64,000 bases of DNA from Lysinibacillus parviboronicapiens (GCF_003049575.1 NZ_PYWI01000017.1:36117-100116); one strand, 5' to 3'. Shown: positions 1 through 8,648, counted from the first letter of the stretch. Program-made: numbers and translations. The notes: generated by a model not told the origin, from the sequence alone.

Positions 1-540
1 GAAAGTGATTTGGCTGTATTTTTAACTGGAGACTTTCACGCAGAAAATTGGCGTGGCTTTTGTGTTCAAAATAAGCTATTTGGTTGGGCGTATTTTGCCC
101 TTTCGCAAGGTGAAAAATGGCCAGACGTGTTGCGTTGCTATCGTTTATCAAATAAAGAAATGGCGTTTGTAAAGTCGGCTTTAGCGGCTTTTCATGCGTT
201 CGAAAGCGGTTGGACCAATCTGGACTATTTTACGTTTAGGGAAGAAGAGCTTGAGGCAGCCCGTTACTTTGCTGAGTTTAGGCAGCTTGACGTTCCTATG
301 CCACAAGAAAGTATTCAGGAGGCGCAGGCAAAGTTGCCTATCCGACAACGACAAGAGATTGTGGTAAATGGCATGGATTTGTTAAAATGGTCTGGACAAA
401 AACGTGGCCCATGGGTAAAAGAGGCTTTGCAGTCCATGCTTGAAGCGGTTGTCAGCGGTGAGCTCCAAAATGAGCGACAGCAGATAAAACATTGGATTGA
501 ACAGACATATATCCATAAAGGGGAAAACCCTAATAACTAA
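1..540 (+). CDS. cca: CCA tRNA nucleotidyltransferase, C-terminal part (5' end outside window)
   Basis: The reading frame is open to the first base of the window, so this is the C-terminal ~179 residues of a longer protein; the TTG at position 10 is internal, not a start. CCA-adding enzymes add or repair the 3' CCA of tRNA in the cytoplasm. The catalytic head domain is missing here. What remains is the helical body/tail, with aromatic-rich stretches (WAYFALSQGEKW, GPWVKEAL) and a final helix before the stop, which I recognise as the C-terminal domain of the Bacillus-type enzyme. The immediately downstream birA gene supports this, because cca-birA is a conserved pair in Bacillus. The call rests on the tail domain and neighbourhood. 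Confidence 0.8.
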   Translation, partial: ESDLAVFLTGDFHAENWRGFCVQNKLFGWAYFALSQGEKWPDVLRCYRLSNKEMAFVKSALAAFHAFESGWTNLDYFTFREEELEAARYFAEFRQLDVPMPQESIQEAQAKLPIRQRQEIVVNGMDLLKWSGQKRGPWVKEALQSMLEAVVSGELQNERQQIKHWIEQTYIHKGENPNN

Positions 541-544
541 TTGT

Positions 545-604
545 AGCAGGTGATCCAATTAACATGCGTTAGTAGCAGCATGGCAATGGTCACTTGCTTT
601 TTTT
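545..604 (+). terminator. Imperfect stem-loop with T-run after cca
   Basis: AGCAGGTGATCCA near 545 pairs, with one mismatch and G-U pairs, with TGGTCACTTGCT ending at about 598, followed by seven T residues. The loop is long (about 30 bases). It probably terminates cca transcription ahead of birA. Confidence 0.5.
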
Positions 605-792
605 ATGGAGTAAAGCCGAAACTGCATAGTCTGATTATGCATCGCTTATAGCTAGTTATTGTGCTTGAAAGTGATTTTTGAAGACGTTATGTGGTCAATT
701 GTCGCAATTTACAGTATGATAAATACTAATAAAGCGATGTTTTCAAAGCAACTAAAAACGATTCGTACATTATACTAAAGGATTGATTTCGC

Positions 793-1779
793 ATGAGTAT
801 GTCCATGAAAGATGAAATTTTAAAAAGATTATTAGCTGCGAACGGTGAGGCCGTTTCGGGTCAAGAGTTAGCGGATACACTAGGTGTATCACGTACAGCT
901 ATTTGGAAGCATATGCAGACATTGCAAGAGGAAGGTTACATATTTGAAACGGTAAAGAAAAAGGGCTATGTGTTAACGGGTGTGCCAAATAGTTTAAGCC
1001 CTACACAAATTGAACTTTTTCTAAATACAAAGCGCTTTGGTCGAGAAATTCACCATTTTGATGTGGTCGATTCTACGCAGACTATTGCTCATAAGCTTGC
1101 ACAGGAAGGCGCTCCGGATGGCACAATTGTTATCGGAGAAGAGCAAACAGCCGGGCGTGGCCGTATGGCAAGACCATGGGAATCTGCACATGGTACAGGC
1201 ATTTGGATGACTATTATTGTGCGACCCGATGTTTCACCACAGCAAGCATCCTCATTTACACTTGTGGTGGCGGTTGCCGTCACAATGGCCATTAAAACAT
1301 TGTATAAAAACGTAGAGCCCGCTATTAAATGGCCGAATGATTTACTCATTAATGGTAAAAAATGTACCGGTATTTTAACGGAGATGCAAGCAGAAGCGGA
1401 CCTTGTTCAAGCATTACTCGTGGGAGTCGGTATTAATGCCAATCAAGTAGAAACGGATTTCTCAGCAGACATTTCAGACATTGCGACATCGTTACGATTG
1501 GAAGCGGGCGAAGAAATTAACCGCGCTGCACTTGTTGCTACAATTCTACAGTACTTAGAGCAATTTACAGATTTGTTTGTCCACGAAGGTTTTGCTAGCA
1601 TTAAAAGGCTATGGGAAGAATTGTCGTGCACCATTGGGCAACGCATCGAAGTGACGACTATCCGGGAACGCTTTGAGGGTGTTGCTAGTGGCATTACTGA
1701 AGATGGTGTGTTAGAGCTAACACTGAACGATGGCACAGTTCGAACAATTTATTCTGGAGATATAAAAATTTTATCATAG
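793..1779 (+). CDS. birA: Bifunctional biotin--[acetyl-CoA-carboxylase] ligase / biotin repressor
   Basis: BirA activates biotin with ATP to biotinyl-AMP and transfers it to the biotin carboxyl carrier domains of acetyl-CoA carboxylase and pyruvate carboxylase; with an N-terminal HTH it also represses biotin genes. The 328-residue length fits the class with the regulatory domain. Residues 1-62 form a winged HTH (QELADTLGVSRTAIWKHMQTL). The catalytic core carries the biotinyl-AMP loop GRGRMARPW at 121-129 and the KWPND motif at 179-183. An SH3-like C-terminal domain follows from about residue 280. The ATG at 793 is preceded by AAAGGA. It follows cca as in Bacillus, but the usual next gene, panB, lies 7.1 kb away. 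Confidence 0.96.
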   Translation: MSMSMKDEILKRLLAANGEAVSGQELADTLGVSRTAIWKHMQTLQEEGYIFETVKKKGYVLTGVPNSLSPTQIELFLNTKRFGREIHHFDVVDSTQTIAHKLAQEGAPDGTIVIGEEQTAGRGRMARPWESAHGTGIWMTIIVRPDVSPQQASSFTLVVAVAVTMAIKTLYKNVEPAIKWPNDLLINGKKCTGILTEMQAEADLVQALLVGVGINANQVETDFSADISDIATSLRLEAGEEINRAALVATILQYLEQFTDLFVHEGFASIKRLWEELSCTIGQRIEVTTIRERFEGVASGITEDGVLELTLNDGTVRTIYSGDIKILS

Positions 1780-1780
1780 T

Positions 1781-1820
1781 AAAAGCTGCGAGGGCGACTT
1801 ACGCCCCGCAGCTTTTGTTT
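1781..1820 (+). terminator. Rho-independent terminator of birA
   Basis: AAAAGCTGCGAGGGCG pairs with CGCCCCGCAGCTTTT, with one bulged base, and ends in a T-rich tail two bases after the birA stop. It separates birA from the convergent DUF4097 operon. Confidence 0.85.
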
Positions 1821-1846
1821 TTGATGTTTAACATGTCTGGCTAACA

Positions 1847-1951
1847 GCGACATTGCAGTATCGACTGACAATAAAGGCAGTTTTACTGGCGATAATGCAA
1901 GTTCAATCAGCGATTTAGCAGGATTTATTAGCGATAATGCAGGTTCTACCG
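1847..1951. repeat. Five-unit degenerate 21-bp tandem repeat
   Basis: Units begin at 1847, 1868, 1889, 1910 and 1931, a strict 21-base period. Units 3 and 5 are closest, sharing GCGATAATGCA(A/G)GTTC. Units 1 and 4 keep GCGA..T.GCAG, and unit 2 is the most diverged. No start codon or ribosome site precedes it. One frame reads through with a heptad of the type SDNAGST, so it may be a relic of a repetitive coding sequence or a noncoding minisatellite. It lies between the birA terminator and the 3' end of the DUF4097 gene. Confidence 0.75.
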
Positions 1952-1958
1952 GTGGTTT

Positions 1959-2792
1959 TTATTGTAGTGTTAATTCTAGGTCCCCGTGGGAAAGCGAGAC
2001 ACTTAGCTGATGATCACCTTCATATCGCTGTGTAACTTTACTGTCTTGTGACTGATGATTGACCGTAACATCTCCAAAGGCTGTGTTTAATTCATAGCCT
2101 AAGTCGTTTTTTTTGTTTTGTAAGTTTATTGTTGTATCACCAAAGCTAGATGTTATCGTTGTTTGACCGTTTAAAGTACCGTCAATGTTAATATCACCAT
2201 GCTCGCTTTCAGCAACGAATCCGTTACTTGTAAATTGTGCTAGCGTCATATCACCAAAAGACTGGGTAATTTCTGTGTTCATGCCATCCATATCTTTGAA
2301 CAGAATATCTCCGTAATTACTTATTACATTGAGTTGCTGATATTGCAAGCCACGAAGCGTTGTATCTCCAAAATTACTGTCGAGCACTACTTTATTCAAC
2401 GCCACTTTTTCAGGAACATAAATTTTAATGGATGGTGTTGTATTCATACTAAAGCCAAAGGAAATTCGATTTTTTTTATTACTTTCAGTTTCAACAGTCA
2501 GCGTACCGTTTTTAACACTATAGGTAACATCGGCATCTTCAAACGCATGGACTTCTAAAGCATAACTATCGCCAGAAAGGATTTCGACATCTCCATAGTC
2601 ATTGATAACATCAATGTTCGTGAATGCTTCAAGTGTATAAGAATTATTGACAAGTGACTGTTTAGTAGGCACATGCAAACCGGTGCCATCTTTAAAAATC
2701 GACCATTTACCACCTGAGGCATAGCCGATAACGGCTAGCAAAAGGCCTAAAGTAATCATGGATACAGCAAAAAGTTTATGACGAGAAATCAT
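1959..2792 (-). CDS. DUF4097-family membrane-anchored beta-strand repeat protein
   Basis: The 277-residue product has one N-terminal membrane segment (about residues 6-27), then an extracytoplasmic domain of short repeating beta-strands. The motif G(D/N)(T/I/V) recurs every ~20 residues (NDYGDVEIL, SNFGDTTL, SNYGDILF, QSFGDMTL, SEHGDINI, SSFGDTTI, TAFGDVTV, LSHGDLEL), the hallmark of DUF4097 beta-helix proteins. It starts immediately after the HAAS-domain gene, so the three genes form one operon under PadR. DUF4097 proteins of this operon type are commonly linked to cell-envelope stress modules, but the molecular role is unknown. Confidence 0.85.
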   Translation of the reverse strand: MISRHKLFAVSMITLGLLLAVIGYASGGKWSIFKDGTGLHVPTKQSLVNNSYTLEAFTNIDVINDYGDVEILSGDSYALEVHAFEDADVTYSVKNGTLTVETESNKKNRISFGFSMNTTPSIKIYVPEKVALNKVVLDSNFGDTTLRGLQYQQLNVISNYGDILFKDMDGMNTEITQSFGDMTLAQFTSNGFVAESEHGDINIDGTLNGQTTITSSFGDTTINLQNKKNDLGYELNTAFGDVTVNHQSQDSKVTQRYEGDHQLSVSLSHGDLELTLQ

Positions 2793-3392
2793 TTACAAGC
2801 CCCCCTTGCGTTTTTTGGTGATTTTATGGAATAAGCCTGCCAATACCTCAACGCAGACAAGGCCAATTTTTTTGACAATGCGAATGATGATAGGGAAGAG
2901 CAGGACACCTAATCCTGTAAAGATTAATCCTACACCGATAAAGAGTAACGCAGTGGGCCAATGTTCAGTAAGTACAAAGAAACCGGAGATAAGCGCCACA
3001 ATGCCACCCAAAAAGATACCTAATATCGTCGCTACAATGGCGATTACAAAACTGAATACGACTGCGCCCAATGAAATAATAAGTGCTACTGCAGTAGCAA
3101 GAATTGGTAATGAAAGTGGCGCTGATAATATTGCGAGAATAATGAGCCAAATAGTTGTCATATTCTTTTTAGTAGAAGCTGGCGTTGTATCAAAATCCTT
3201 TAAAGCAAAATCAGCCATTATTTGTGATGCAACTTTGGAAGGGGAGCCGAGCTGTTGTATGACTTGCTGTTCATTTTCCTCTCCTGCTTCATCAAGATAT
3301 TCTTCATAATAGGCAAGCGCAGCATCTAACTCTTGCGCAGGAAGGCGATGTAATTTGCCTCGTAGCTTTTTCAAATAGCTTGCTCTATCCAT
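2793..3392 (-). CDS. HAAS (DUF1700) domain membrane protein
   Basis: The 199-residue protein begins with a cytosolic helical domain, residues 1-70. Its YLKKLRGKLHRLP, YYEEYLDEA and LGSPSKVASQI elements identify the HAAS/DUF1700 signalling domain found in PadR-associated membrane proteins. A C-terminal region of about four hydrophobic helices follows (about residues 78-185), ending in a basic tail. The ATG overlaps the end of padR by 8 bases, so translation is probably coupled. HAAS domains are thought to connect PadR regulators to envelope output proteins; here the output would be the adjacent DUF4097 protein. Confidence 0.85.
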   Translation of the reverse strand: MDRASYLKKLRGKLHRLPAQELDAALAYYEEYLDEAGEENEQQVIQQLGSPSKVASQIMADFALKDFDTTPASTKKNMTTIWLIILAILSAPLSLPILATAVALIISLGAVVFSFVIAIVATILGIFLGGIVALISGFFVLTEHWPTALLFIGVGLIFTGLGVLLFPIIIRIVKKIGLVCVEVLAGLFHKITKKRKGGL

Positions 3393-3705
3393 TTAATTCC
3401 CCTCCTAAAAGTACACAGTCAATATTATGTTTATACATTTGCCATTCCTGTAACAATCCCATTAATCGTATGCGACCTTGCTCGGTAATTTGATAATAGC
3501 GCCTATTTCTGCCTTGGTAGGGCTGGTCATAGGTTGTTAAATAGTCCGCTTTTTGCAAGCGTCGTAATACGGGGTACAGTGTTGATTCTGATATATCCAT
3601 CACAGATTGAACTTGTTGTGTTAATGAGTAACCGTACGCATCCTCTTTGTCCACAATCGCTAATACACAGGCATCAAGTAAAGCTGAACCAAGCTGAAAT
3701 GTCAT
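3385..3705 (-). CDS. PadR-family transcriptional regulator
   Basis: The 106-residue protein is the size of subfamily-2 PadR regulators. It contains the winged-helix signature DAYGYSLTQQVQ, then ISESTLYPVLRRLQKADYLTTY and a basic wing (QGRNRRYYQIT), followed by a short C-terminal dimerisation helix. The start is set by GAGGTGG just upstream of the ATG. As first gene of the padR-HAAS-DUF4097 operon it most likely represses its own promoter, where an 18-bp sequence occurs twice. The inducing signal is not evident from sequence. Confidence 0.92.
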   Translation of the reverse strand: MTFQLGSALLDACVLAIVDKEDAYGYSLTQQVQSVMDISESTLYPVLRRLQKADYLTTYDQPYQGRNRRYYQITEQGRIRLMGLLQEWQMYKHNIDCVLLGGELNG

Positions 3706-3743
3706 CTTTCCACCTCACATTAATTACCTATACAAGATTTTAT

Positions 3744-3788
3744 ATTATATGATGTATAGTATGTGGATAGTATATGACGTATAACATG
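3744..3788 (-). promoter_or_regulatory. padR promoter region with an 18-bp direct repeat (candidate operator)
   Basis: TATATGATGTATAGTATG (3746-3763) recurs as TATATGACGTATAACATG (3771-3788), 15 of 18 identical, 25 bases apart. A minus-strand TATAAT (complement of 3744-3749) overlaps the first copy, about 38 bases before the padR ATG. Direct repeats overlapping the promoter of an autoregulated padR gene suggest the regulator's binding sites. The -35 match is poor. Confidence 0.55.
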
Positions 3789-3976
3789 GTTTGTCAATTT
3801 ATGTGAGAAATTATTCTCGCTATTTCTAAGCAGCGCAAACCTTTACTAAATATCAGATTCTAGTTCTTTATTGATGTATCGCAAAGCTAAAGCCTGCGAA
3901 AAGCATGTTTTTATCAGGAAATTATGGATGATTTATTTATGTAATTATTCCATATCAGAAATTTCAAATACAATTA

Positions 3977-4025
3977 TTGACAAGTGAAAGTAAAATGCTA
4001 TAATTTTATCGACAGACAGTCGGTC
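3977..4025 (+). promoter_or_regulatory. tetR promoter with palindromic operator
   Basis: A consensus -35 TTGACA (3977-3982) and -10 TATAAT (3999-4004) are separated by 16 bases. At 4011-4025, in the early transcribed region, GACAGAC and GTCGGTC flank a central A, a dyad with one mismatched position, typical of TetR-type operators. The ribosome site GGAGGGG follows at 4031. The placement predicts autorepression by the TetR protein starting at 4043. Confidence 0.8.
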
Positions 4026-4042
4026 TATAAGGAGGGGCAAAC

Positions 4043-4675
4043 ATGAGAAAAGAAGCAGAGGAACGCAGGAACGAAATACTTGACGCGGCAGATGAGCTTT
4101 TTAGTCAGAGAGGCTTCGACGGCACAAGTACAAAAGAAATTCTCGAAAAGGTCGGAATTGCGCGTGGCACGCTGTATTATCACTTCAAGTCGAAGGAGGA
4201 TATTATGGATGCACTAATTGAGCGATATAGTGTCAATCTTTTAGAAACAGCACAGGAAATTGCTGCAAATAAAACTATTGCCATAAATGAGCGCATTATT
4301 GGTGTAGTATTGGCACTGAAAATAAGTGGCGGAAGTAGCAAGGAGATTATGGAGCACATTCACAAGCCGCAGAACGCGCTTATGCATCAGAAAATACAAA
4401 AGGTCATAATCAACGGCGTTCCTCCCATACTGACGGGAATAATCCGCGAAGGCATTGAGCAAGGACTGTTCAATACACCGTTCCCATATGAATGCATGGA
4501 AATGGTAGTGGTCTATATGAATACTGTTTTTGATGATGATATGGTTGAAATGACGAACGAGGAGCAAGCAACACGCATACAGGCGTTTACTTTCAACATA
4601 GAAAGGCTACTTGGAGTCGAAAGTGGCAGCCTAATGTCCATTGTTAAGCAGATGTTTGAGAACGGAAAGGGATAG
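4043..4675 (+). CDS. TetR/AcrR-family transcriptional regulator
   Basis: This 210-residue protein has the family's N-terminal HTH (residues 7-50: EILDAADELFSQRGFDGTSTKEILEKVGIARGTLYYHF, conserved apart from its variable positions) and a helical ligand-binding domain. ATG 4043 has GGAGGGG at an ideal distance. It precedes an FtsX-type ABC transporter in the same direction, so it probably senses a compound handled by that transporter and represses itself and possibly the transporter. The ligand cannot be inferred. The cassette's sequence style (frequent AGA/ATA alongside GCG/CGC-rich stretches) differs from neighbouring housekeeping genes and suggests horizontal acquisition. Confidence 0.93.
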   Translation: MRKEAEERRNEILDAADELFSQRGFDGTSTKEILEKVGIARGTLYYHFKSKEDIMDALIERYSVNLLETAQEIAANKTIAINERIIGVVLALKISGGSSKEIMEHIHKPQNALMHQKIQKVIINGVPPILTGIIREGIEQGLFNTPFPYECMEMVVVYMNTVFDDDMVEMTNEEQATRIQAFTFNIERLLGVESGSLMSIVKQMFENGKG

Positions 4676-4995
4676 CAATGATGATACGCGAAAATTTCTT
4701 CTTCTGTAGTCGGGACAGCTTTTTTCAGTGTTAGCAAGTGGCTTACGGCGTTCGTGTTTGGGGTTTATGTTTTTGAGCAGATAGGAAAGGCATCAGCAGA
4801 GTTGTTTCGGTAATATTATTTGCGATTTTATGACCGCTATGACTGCAGGCTTCTCATGGTGCTAGGAGACAGTCTTTCCACGCTGGGACTTGTATGTAGA
4901 TTGATATGTATGTTTAACGGAGAACTCAGCTTATGCGATTTCGGTAATTCTTTAGCATATAAATTTAGGTAAGTAACTTGAAATAGAGGTGACTT
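4676..4995 (+). other. Non-coding gap holding apparently decayed coding sequence
   Basis: These 320 bases separate tetR from the permease. Several frames give hydrophobic, protein-like runs interrupted by stops, including about 38 codons from an ATG near 4857 to a stop near 4973. I could not identify a parent protein. No clear terminator or consensus promoter is visible, and the permease ribosome site AGAGGTGA is at the right edge. Confidence 0.35.
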
Positions 4996-7314
4996 ATGTA
5001 TAACAGAATTATCTACTATGACATTTTAAAGAGCAAGGCAATTACACTGACAACCATGATATTTGTCGCTGCCTCTGCTATGCTTGTTTCGCTTGCAGCA
5101 ATACTCGTCATCAATCTCTCGGGCGCACTAGATACGCTTATGAAACAGGCTAAAACTCCGCATTTTATGCAGATGCATTCGGGTGAAATTGATTTTGCAC
5201 GACTTACTTCTTTTGCCCAGCAAAATAACAATGTCGATGATTTTCAGGTGATTGAATTTCTCAATATGGACGGTGCACGGATTATTTTTGGCGATCGCTC
5301 GCTTGCGAATAGTGTTCAGGATAACGGTTTCAGCATACAGAGTGAAAAATTCGACTACCTGCTTGATCTAGACGGAAACATCATAAACGTATCTGACGGC
5401 CAGCTTTACGTGCCAATAAGCTATATGAGGGACAATACCACAAAAGTTGGTGACGAGGCAGTAATAAGTGGAAAGAAATTTACCGTTGTGGGATTTCTCC
5501 GCGATTCACAGATGAATTCTTCGCTCTCTGCCTCAAAGAGATTTCTTATCAGTGAAAATGATTATGCGCAAATAAGCAACCTTGGAAGTACGGAATATCT
5601 AATTGAGTTCAGATTAAAGGAACTGTCGGCTCTCGGTGCATTTGAAACTGCTTATGTCTCCGCTGGCCTTGAAGCGAATGGGCCTACGGTTACATATGGT
5701 CTTTTCAAAACGATGAACGCACTTTCAGATGGAATGATGATTGCGGTGATCCTTCTCGTAAGCGCACTTGTCGTTGCAATCGCATTTATGTGCATACGCT
5801 TTACACTTCTTGCGAAAATCGAAGACGATTACCGTGAAATTGGCGTTATGAAGGCAATAGGGCTACGTGTTTCTGATATAAAAAAGATGTATCTTGCGAA
5901 ATACGCAGCGATTGCTGCAGGAGGCAGTATTTTCGGTTTTGCACTTTCGATTTTGTTCAAAGGTATGCTTCTTGAAAATATACGGCTTTATATGGGTGAA
6001 AGTGAAAACTCTTCTTTTGCCTTACTTTTCGGCATACTTGGCATATTGCTTGTATTCCTTGCAATTATTGCCTACGTAAGTGGAGTGCTGAGAAGATTTC
6101 AGAAAATATCCGTTGTGGAAGCAATACGCTTTGGCACTGCACAGGAAAAAAACGTGGGTGCAAAGCGTTTTTGGCTGAGCAGAAATAAGCTACTTCACAC
6201 CAATATTTTTCTTGGTATAAAAGATGTTCTCACAAGGAAAAGTCTATACGCTACAATGCTTACGGTGCTAGTGATTTCAACATTTATCATTATTGTTCCG
6301 CAGAACCTATACAACACGATTTCCTCAAAAAACTTCATCCAATATATGGGTATTGGAAACTACGATATGCGCGTTGATATTCAACAGACCGACCATATTT
6401 CTAGAAAAGCCGTAGAAATAATTAGCACGATGAACAGTGACAGCACCATTTCAAAGATTACTCTCCTCACAACAAAAACATTTAAAGTAAAAACGGAAGA
6501 CGGATCAAAGGAAAACATAAAGGTTGAACTCGGCGACCATTCGATTTTTCCAATAGAATATTCTGAAGGCAGAATCCCTTCTGCAGAAAACGAAATAGCA
6601 CTTTCGACTTTGAACGCCGAAGAGCTGAACAAAAAAGTCGGCGATGTCGTTACACTAGTGATTAAGGGGAAAGAGAAGAATCTTACGATAAGCGGAATTT
6701 ATTCCGACATTACCAACGGAGGTAAAACCGCAAAGGCTGTTTTTAGCGATAATTCGGCAGACATTATGGGGAGCATTATCTGCGTGGAGCTGCCTGATAA
6801 AACCTTAATCGATGAAAAGGTTTTGGAATATACGGACAGATTCGATTTTGCAAAGGTTTCAGGCATTGATGAATTTGTTACACAGACATTTGGCTCGACA
6901 ATAAGCTCCGTTGGAAAGGCCTCCAATGCCGCAATTGCCGTCGCGCTCATTATAATGGTACTGGTTACACTGTTATTTATGAACATGCTTATTGCAAAGG
7001 ACAGATACGCCATTGCCGTAGTAAAAGCCTTAGGTTTTACGAACGCAGATGTTAGAGTGCAGTATGTTTCGCGTTCACTATTTGTACTGATTGTCGGAAT
7101 TGTTTTTGGCACACTTCTAGCAAACACGCTCGGAGAGATACTTGCGGGGGCGGTTATTTCCAAGTTTGGAACGTCAACGTTTAAGTTTGCAGTCAATCCG
7201 TTTTCGGCGTATCTGTTTAGTCCGCTAATGATGATGTGCTCGGTACTTATCGCAACAATGATCGGCACAGCGAGCGCGGGACAAATAAAAATTTCCGAAA
7301 ATATAAAGGAGTAG
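4996..7314 (+). CDS. FtsX/MacB-type ABC transporter permease
   Basis: This 772-residue protein has two FtsX-type halves. It has a membrane helix at residues 17-40, then a large extracytoplasmic domain, three helices between about 250 and 375, a second extracytoplasmic domain (about 440-640) and three more helices at about 645-765. The cytoplasmic turn DYREIGVMKAIGL, repeated as DRYAIAVVKALGF in the second half, is the usual coupling helix of these permeases. AGAGGTGA precedes the ATG. The ATPase gene follows after 4 bases. Such transporters act by mechanotransmission on lipids, peptides or antibiotics rather than as classical importers; the substrate here is unknown. Confidence 0.9.
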   Translation: MYNRIIYYDILKSKAITLTTMIFVAASAMLVSLAAILVINLSGALDTLMKQAKTPHFMQMHSGEIDFARLTSFAQQNNNVDDFQVIEFLNMDGARIIFGDRSLANSVQDNGFSIQSEKFDYLLDLDGNIINVSDGQLYVPISYMRDNTTKVGDEAVISGKKFTVVGFLRDSQMNSSLSASKRFLISENDYAQISNLGSTEYLIEFRLKELSALGAFETAYVSAGLEANGPTVTYGLFKTMNALSDGMMIAVILLVSALVVAIAFMCIRFTLLAKIEDDYREIGVMKAIGLRVSDIKKMYLAKYAAIAAGGSIFGFALSILFKGMLLENIRLYMGESENSSFALLFGILGILLVFLAIIAYVSGVLRRFQKISVVEAIRFGTAQEKNVGAKRFWLSRNKLLHTNIFLGIKDVLTRKSLYATMLTVLVISTFIIIVPQNLYNTISSKNFIQYMGIGNYDMRVDIQQTDHISRKAVEIISTMNSDSTISKITLLTTKTFKVKTEDGSKENIKVELGDHSIFPIEYSEGRIPSAENEIALSTLNAEELNKKVGDVVTLVIKGKEKNLTISGIYSDITNGGKTAKAVFSDNSADIMGSIICVELPDKTLIDEKVLEYTDRFDFAKVSGIDEFVTQTFGSTISSVGKASNAAIAVALIIMVLVTLLFMNMLIAKDRYAIAVVKALGFTNADVRVQYVSRSLFVLIVGIVFGTLLANTLGEILAGAVISKFGTSTFKFAVNPFSAYLFSPLMMMCSVLIATMIGTASAGQIKISENIKE

Positions 7315-7318
7315 GCAT

Positions 7319-8077
7319 ATGAAGAAGATTATTATTGCTGATGATATAGTAAAAACTTTCGGCGAGGGCGATGAACAGTGCAATGTTCTCGACCGAATAT
7401 CTGTTGAAATAACTGAAAGTGAGTTCGTTGCAGTTATGGGACCCTCTGGCTCGGGAAAATCGACGCTGATGTTTGCACTAAGCGGAATGGATGGGGTTAA
7501 TAGCGGAAAGGTCGTGTTTGACGGCAAGGATTTATCGGCGATTGGGGACAATGAACTTTCAGATTTACGAAGAACAGAAATGGGGTTTGTGTTTCAGCAG
7601 CCGACTATGCTGAAAAATCTGAACATCCTTGATAACATTATTCTTCCGTCAATGCGCGGCAATAGCAAAAACGCCACAAAAATTTCGGAGAAGGCAAGAG
7701 CGTTTATGAAAAGGGTAGGCATTGCAGAGCTTGAAGAACGCGACATTACACAGGTTTCGGGAGGTCAGCTTCAGCGTGCGGGAATATGCCGAGCACTTAT
7801 GAATAGCCCAAAAATACTCTTCGGCGACGAGCCAACTGGTTCGCTCAACTCAAAATCTGCACAGGACATTATGGACATATTTTCCGAAATCAGCGCGGAC
7901 GGTACTGCGGTTATGCTTGTAACTCACGACGCAATGGTTGCAGCAAGGACGGAACGTATACTGTTTATGCGTGACGGAAGAATCGTAAGCGAGCTGAAGC
8001 TTCCGAAGTTTGACGGTACGCACATGGATGATAGGATTGGGAAAATCACCGTGAAAATGCTGGAAATAGGAATATAA
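7319..8077 (+). CDS. ABC transporter ATP-binding protein (LolD/MacB type)
   Basis: A 252-residue nucleotide-binding subunit with Walker A GPSGSGKST at 41-49, Q-loop FVFQQPTMLKNLNI, signature VSGGQLQRAGICRAL, Walker B ILFGDEPTGSL and H-loop VTHDA. The DEPTGSL segment is typical of the MacB/LolD/FtsE group that pairs with FtsX-type permeases. It lies 4 bases after the permease stop and powers it at the inner face of the membrane. With the upstream tetR it forms a regulator-permease-ATPase cassette inserted between birA and panB. Confidence 0.95.
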   Translation: MKKIIIADDIVKTFGEGDEQCNVLDRISVEITESEFVAVMGPSGSGKSTLMFALSGMDGVNSGKVVFDGKDLSAIGDNELSDLRRTEMGFVFQQPTMLKNLNILDNIILPSMRGNSKNATKISEKARAFMKRVGIAELEERDITQVSGGQLQRAGICRALMNSPKILFGDEPTGSLNSKSAQDIMDIFSEISADGTAVMLVTHDAMVAARTERILFMRDGRIVSELKLPKFDGTHMDDRIGKITVKMLEIGI

Positions 8078-8247
8078 TTGGTTTTTTCATAGTAACAATT
8101 TTTATGTATGCTAAATTCAGTTCTCAAAGGTAGGAGTATCCCTGGTGCTTTCCTACGAGATGACGGGCCTTTCACATGTAAGATGTCAAGGTCCGACAAT
8201 TCTCTGTGGGTTGAATGATCGCCTTGCCCTGCACAACATCGAAAGAG
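8078..8247. other. Non-coding gap after the ABC cassette
   Basis: This is the part of the birA-panB gap before the inverted-repeat element. I see no gene, clear terminator or promoter; the minus-strand open frame here is an antisense shadow of the ATPase. Confidence 0.4.
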
Positions 8248-8540
8248 GCTGGGACAAAACTTTAAATTTTAGGAAAGAGAAGTAAAGGTATTATTAAATT
8301 TTCGCTATCTAAAATGAAGAAAAATTCAGAAGTTCTTCCTTTTGGCATAAATAAAATTTACAAGAGAGCACTAGTTGTTGGTAGCGAAGGTGGCGACTCC
8401 TGGGGGATTAGCGTGACGCCTGAGACTACAGGCTCAGGCCACGCCCCCGGAAAGCGTTCGCCATAGTGGACATCAACGTTCACAGCAAAAAAGTGTTAGA
8501 GACATCAGTCAATCTAATACTTTTTCTCTTTTGTCCCAGC
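8248..8540 (+). repeat. MITE-like intergenic element with 12-bp terminal inverted repeats
   Basis: GCTGGGACAAAA (8248-8259) and TTTTGTCCCAGC (8529-8540) are perfect inverted repeats bounding 293 bases with no long open frame. The right half contains a smaller palindrome (GCCTGAG ... CTCAGGC) and the modules GCGACTCCTGGGGG and CCCCCGGAAAGCG. A diverged copy of the right half lies inverted at 19352-19494. GCGACTCC...GGAAAGCG modules occur between genes in many Bacillales; I infer a non-autonomous dispersed element. Confidence 0.75.
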
Positions 8541-8648
8541 TTGTTTTCAATGATTTAAAAGCTCAATATTAACACTCGTTTCAAATGTAAATATTTTTGA
8601 TTTTCTTTAGCGAATCGATGGGAAGGAATAATTGCTAGAAAATTATAT

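Noticed and set aside
545..604. T-box leader for birA
   Set aside because: No specifier loop or conserved T-box; it is a simple stem-loop right after the cca stop.
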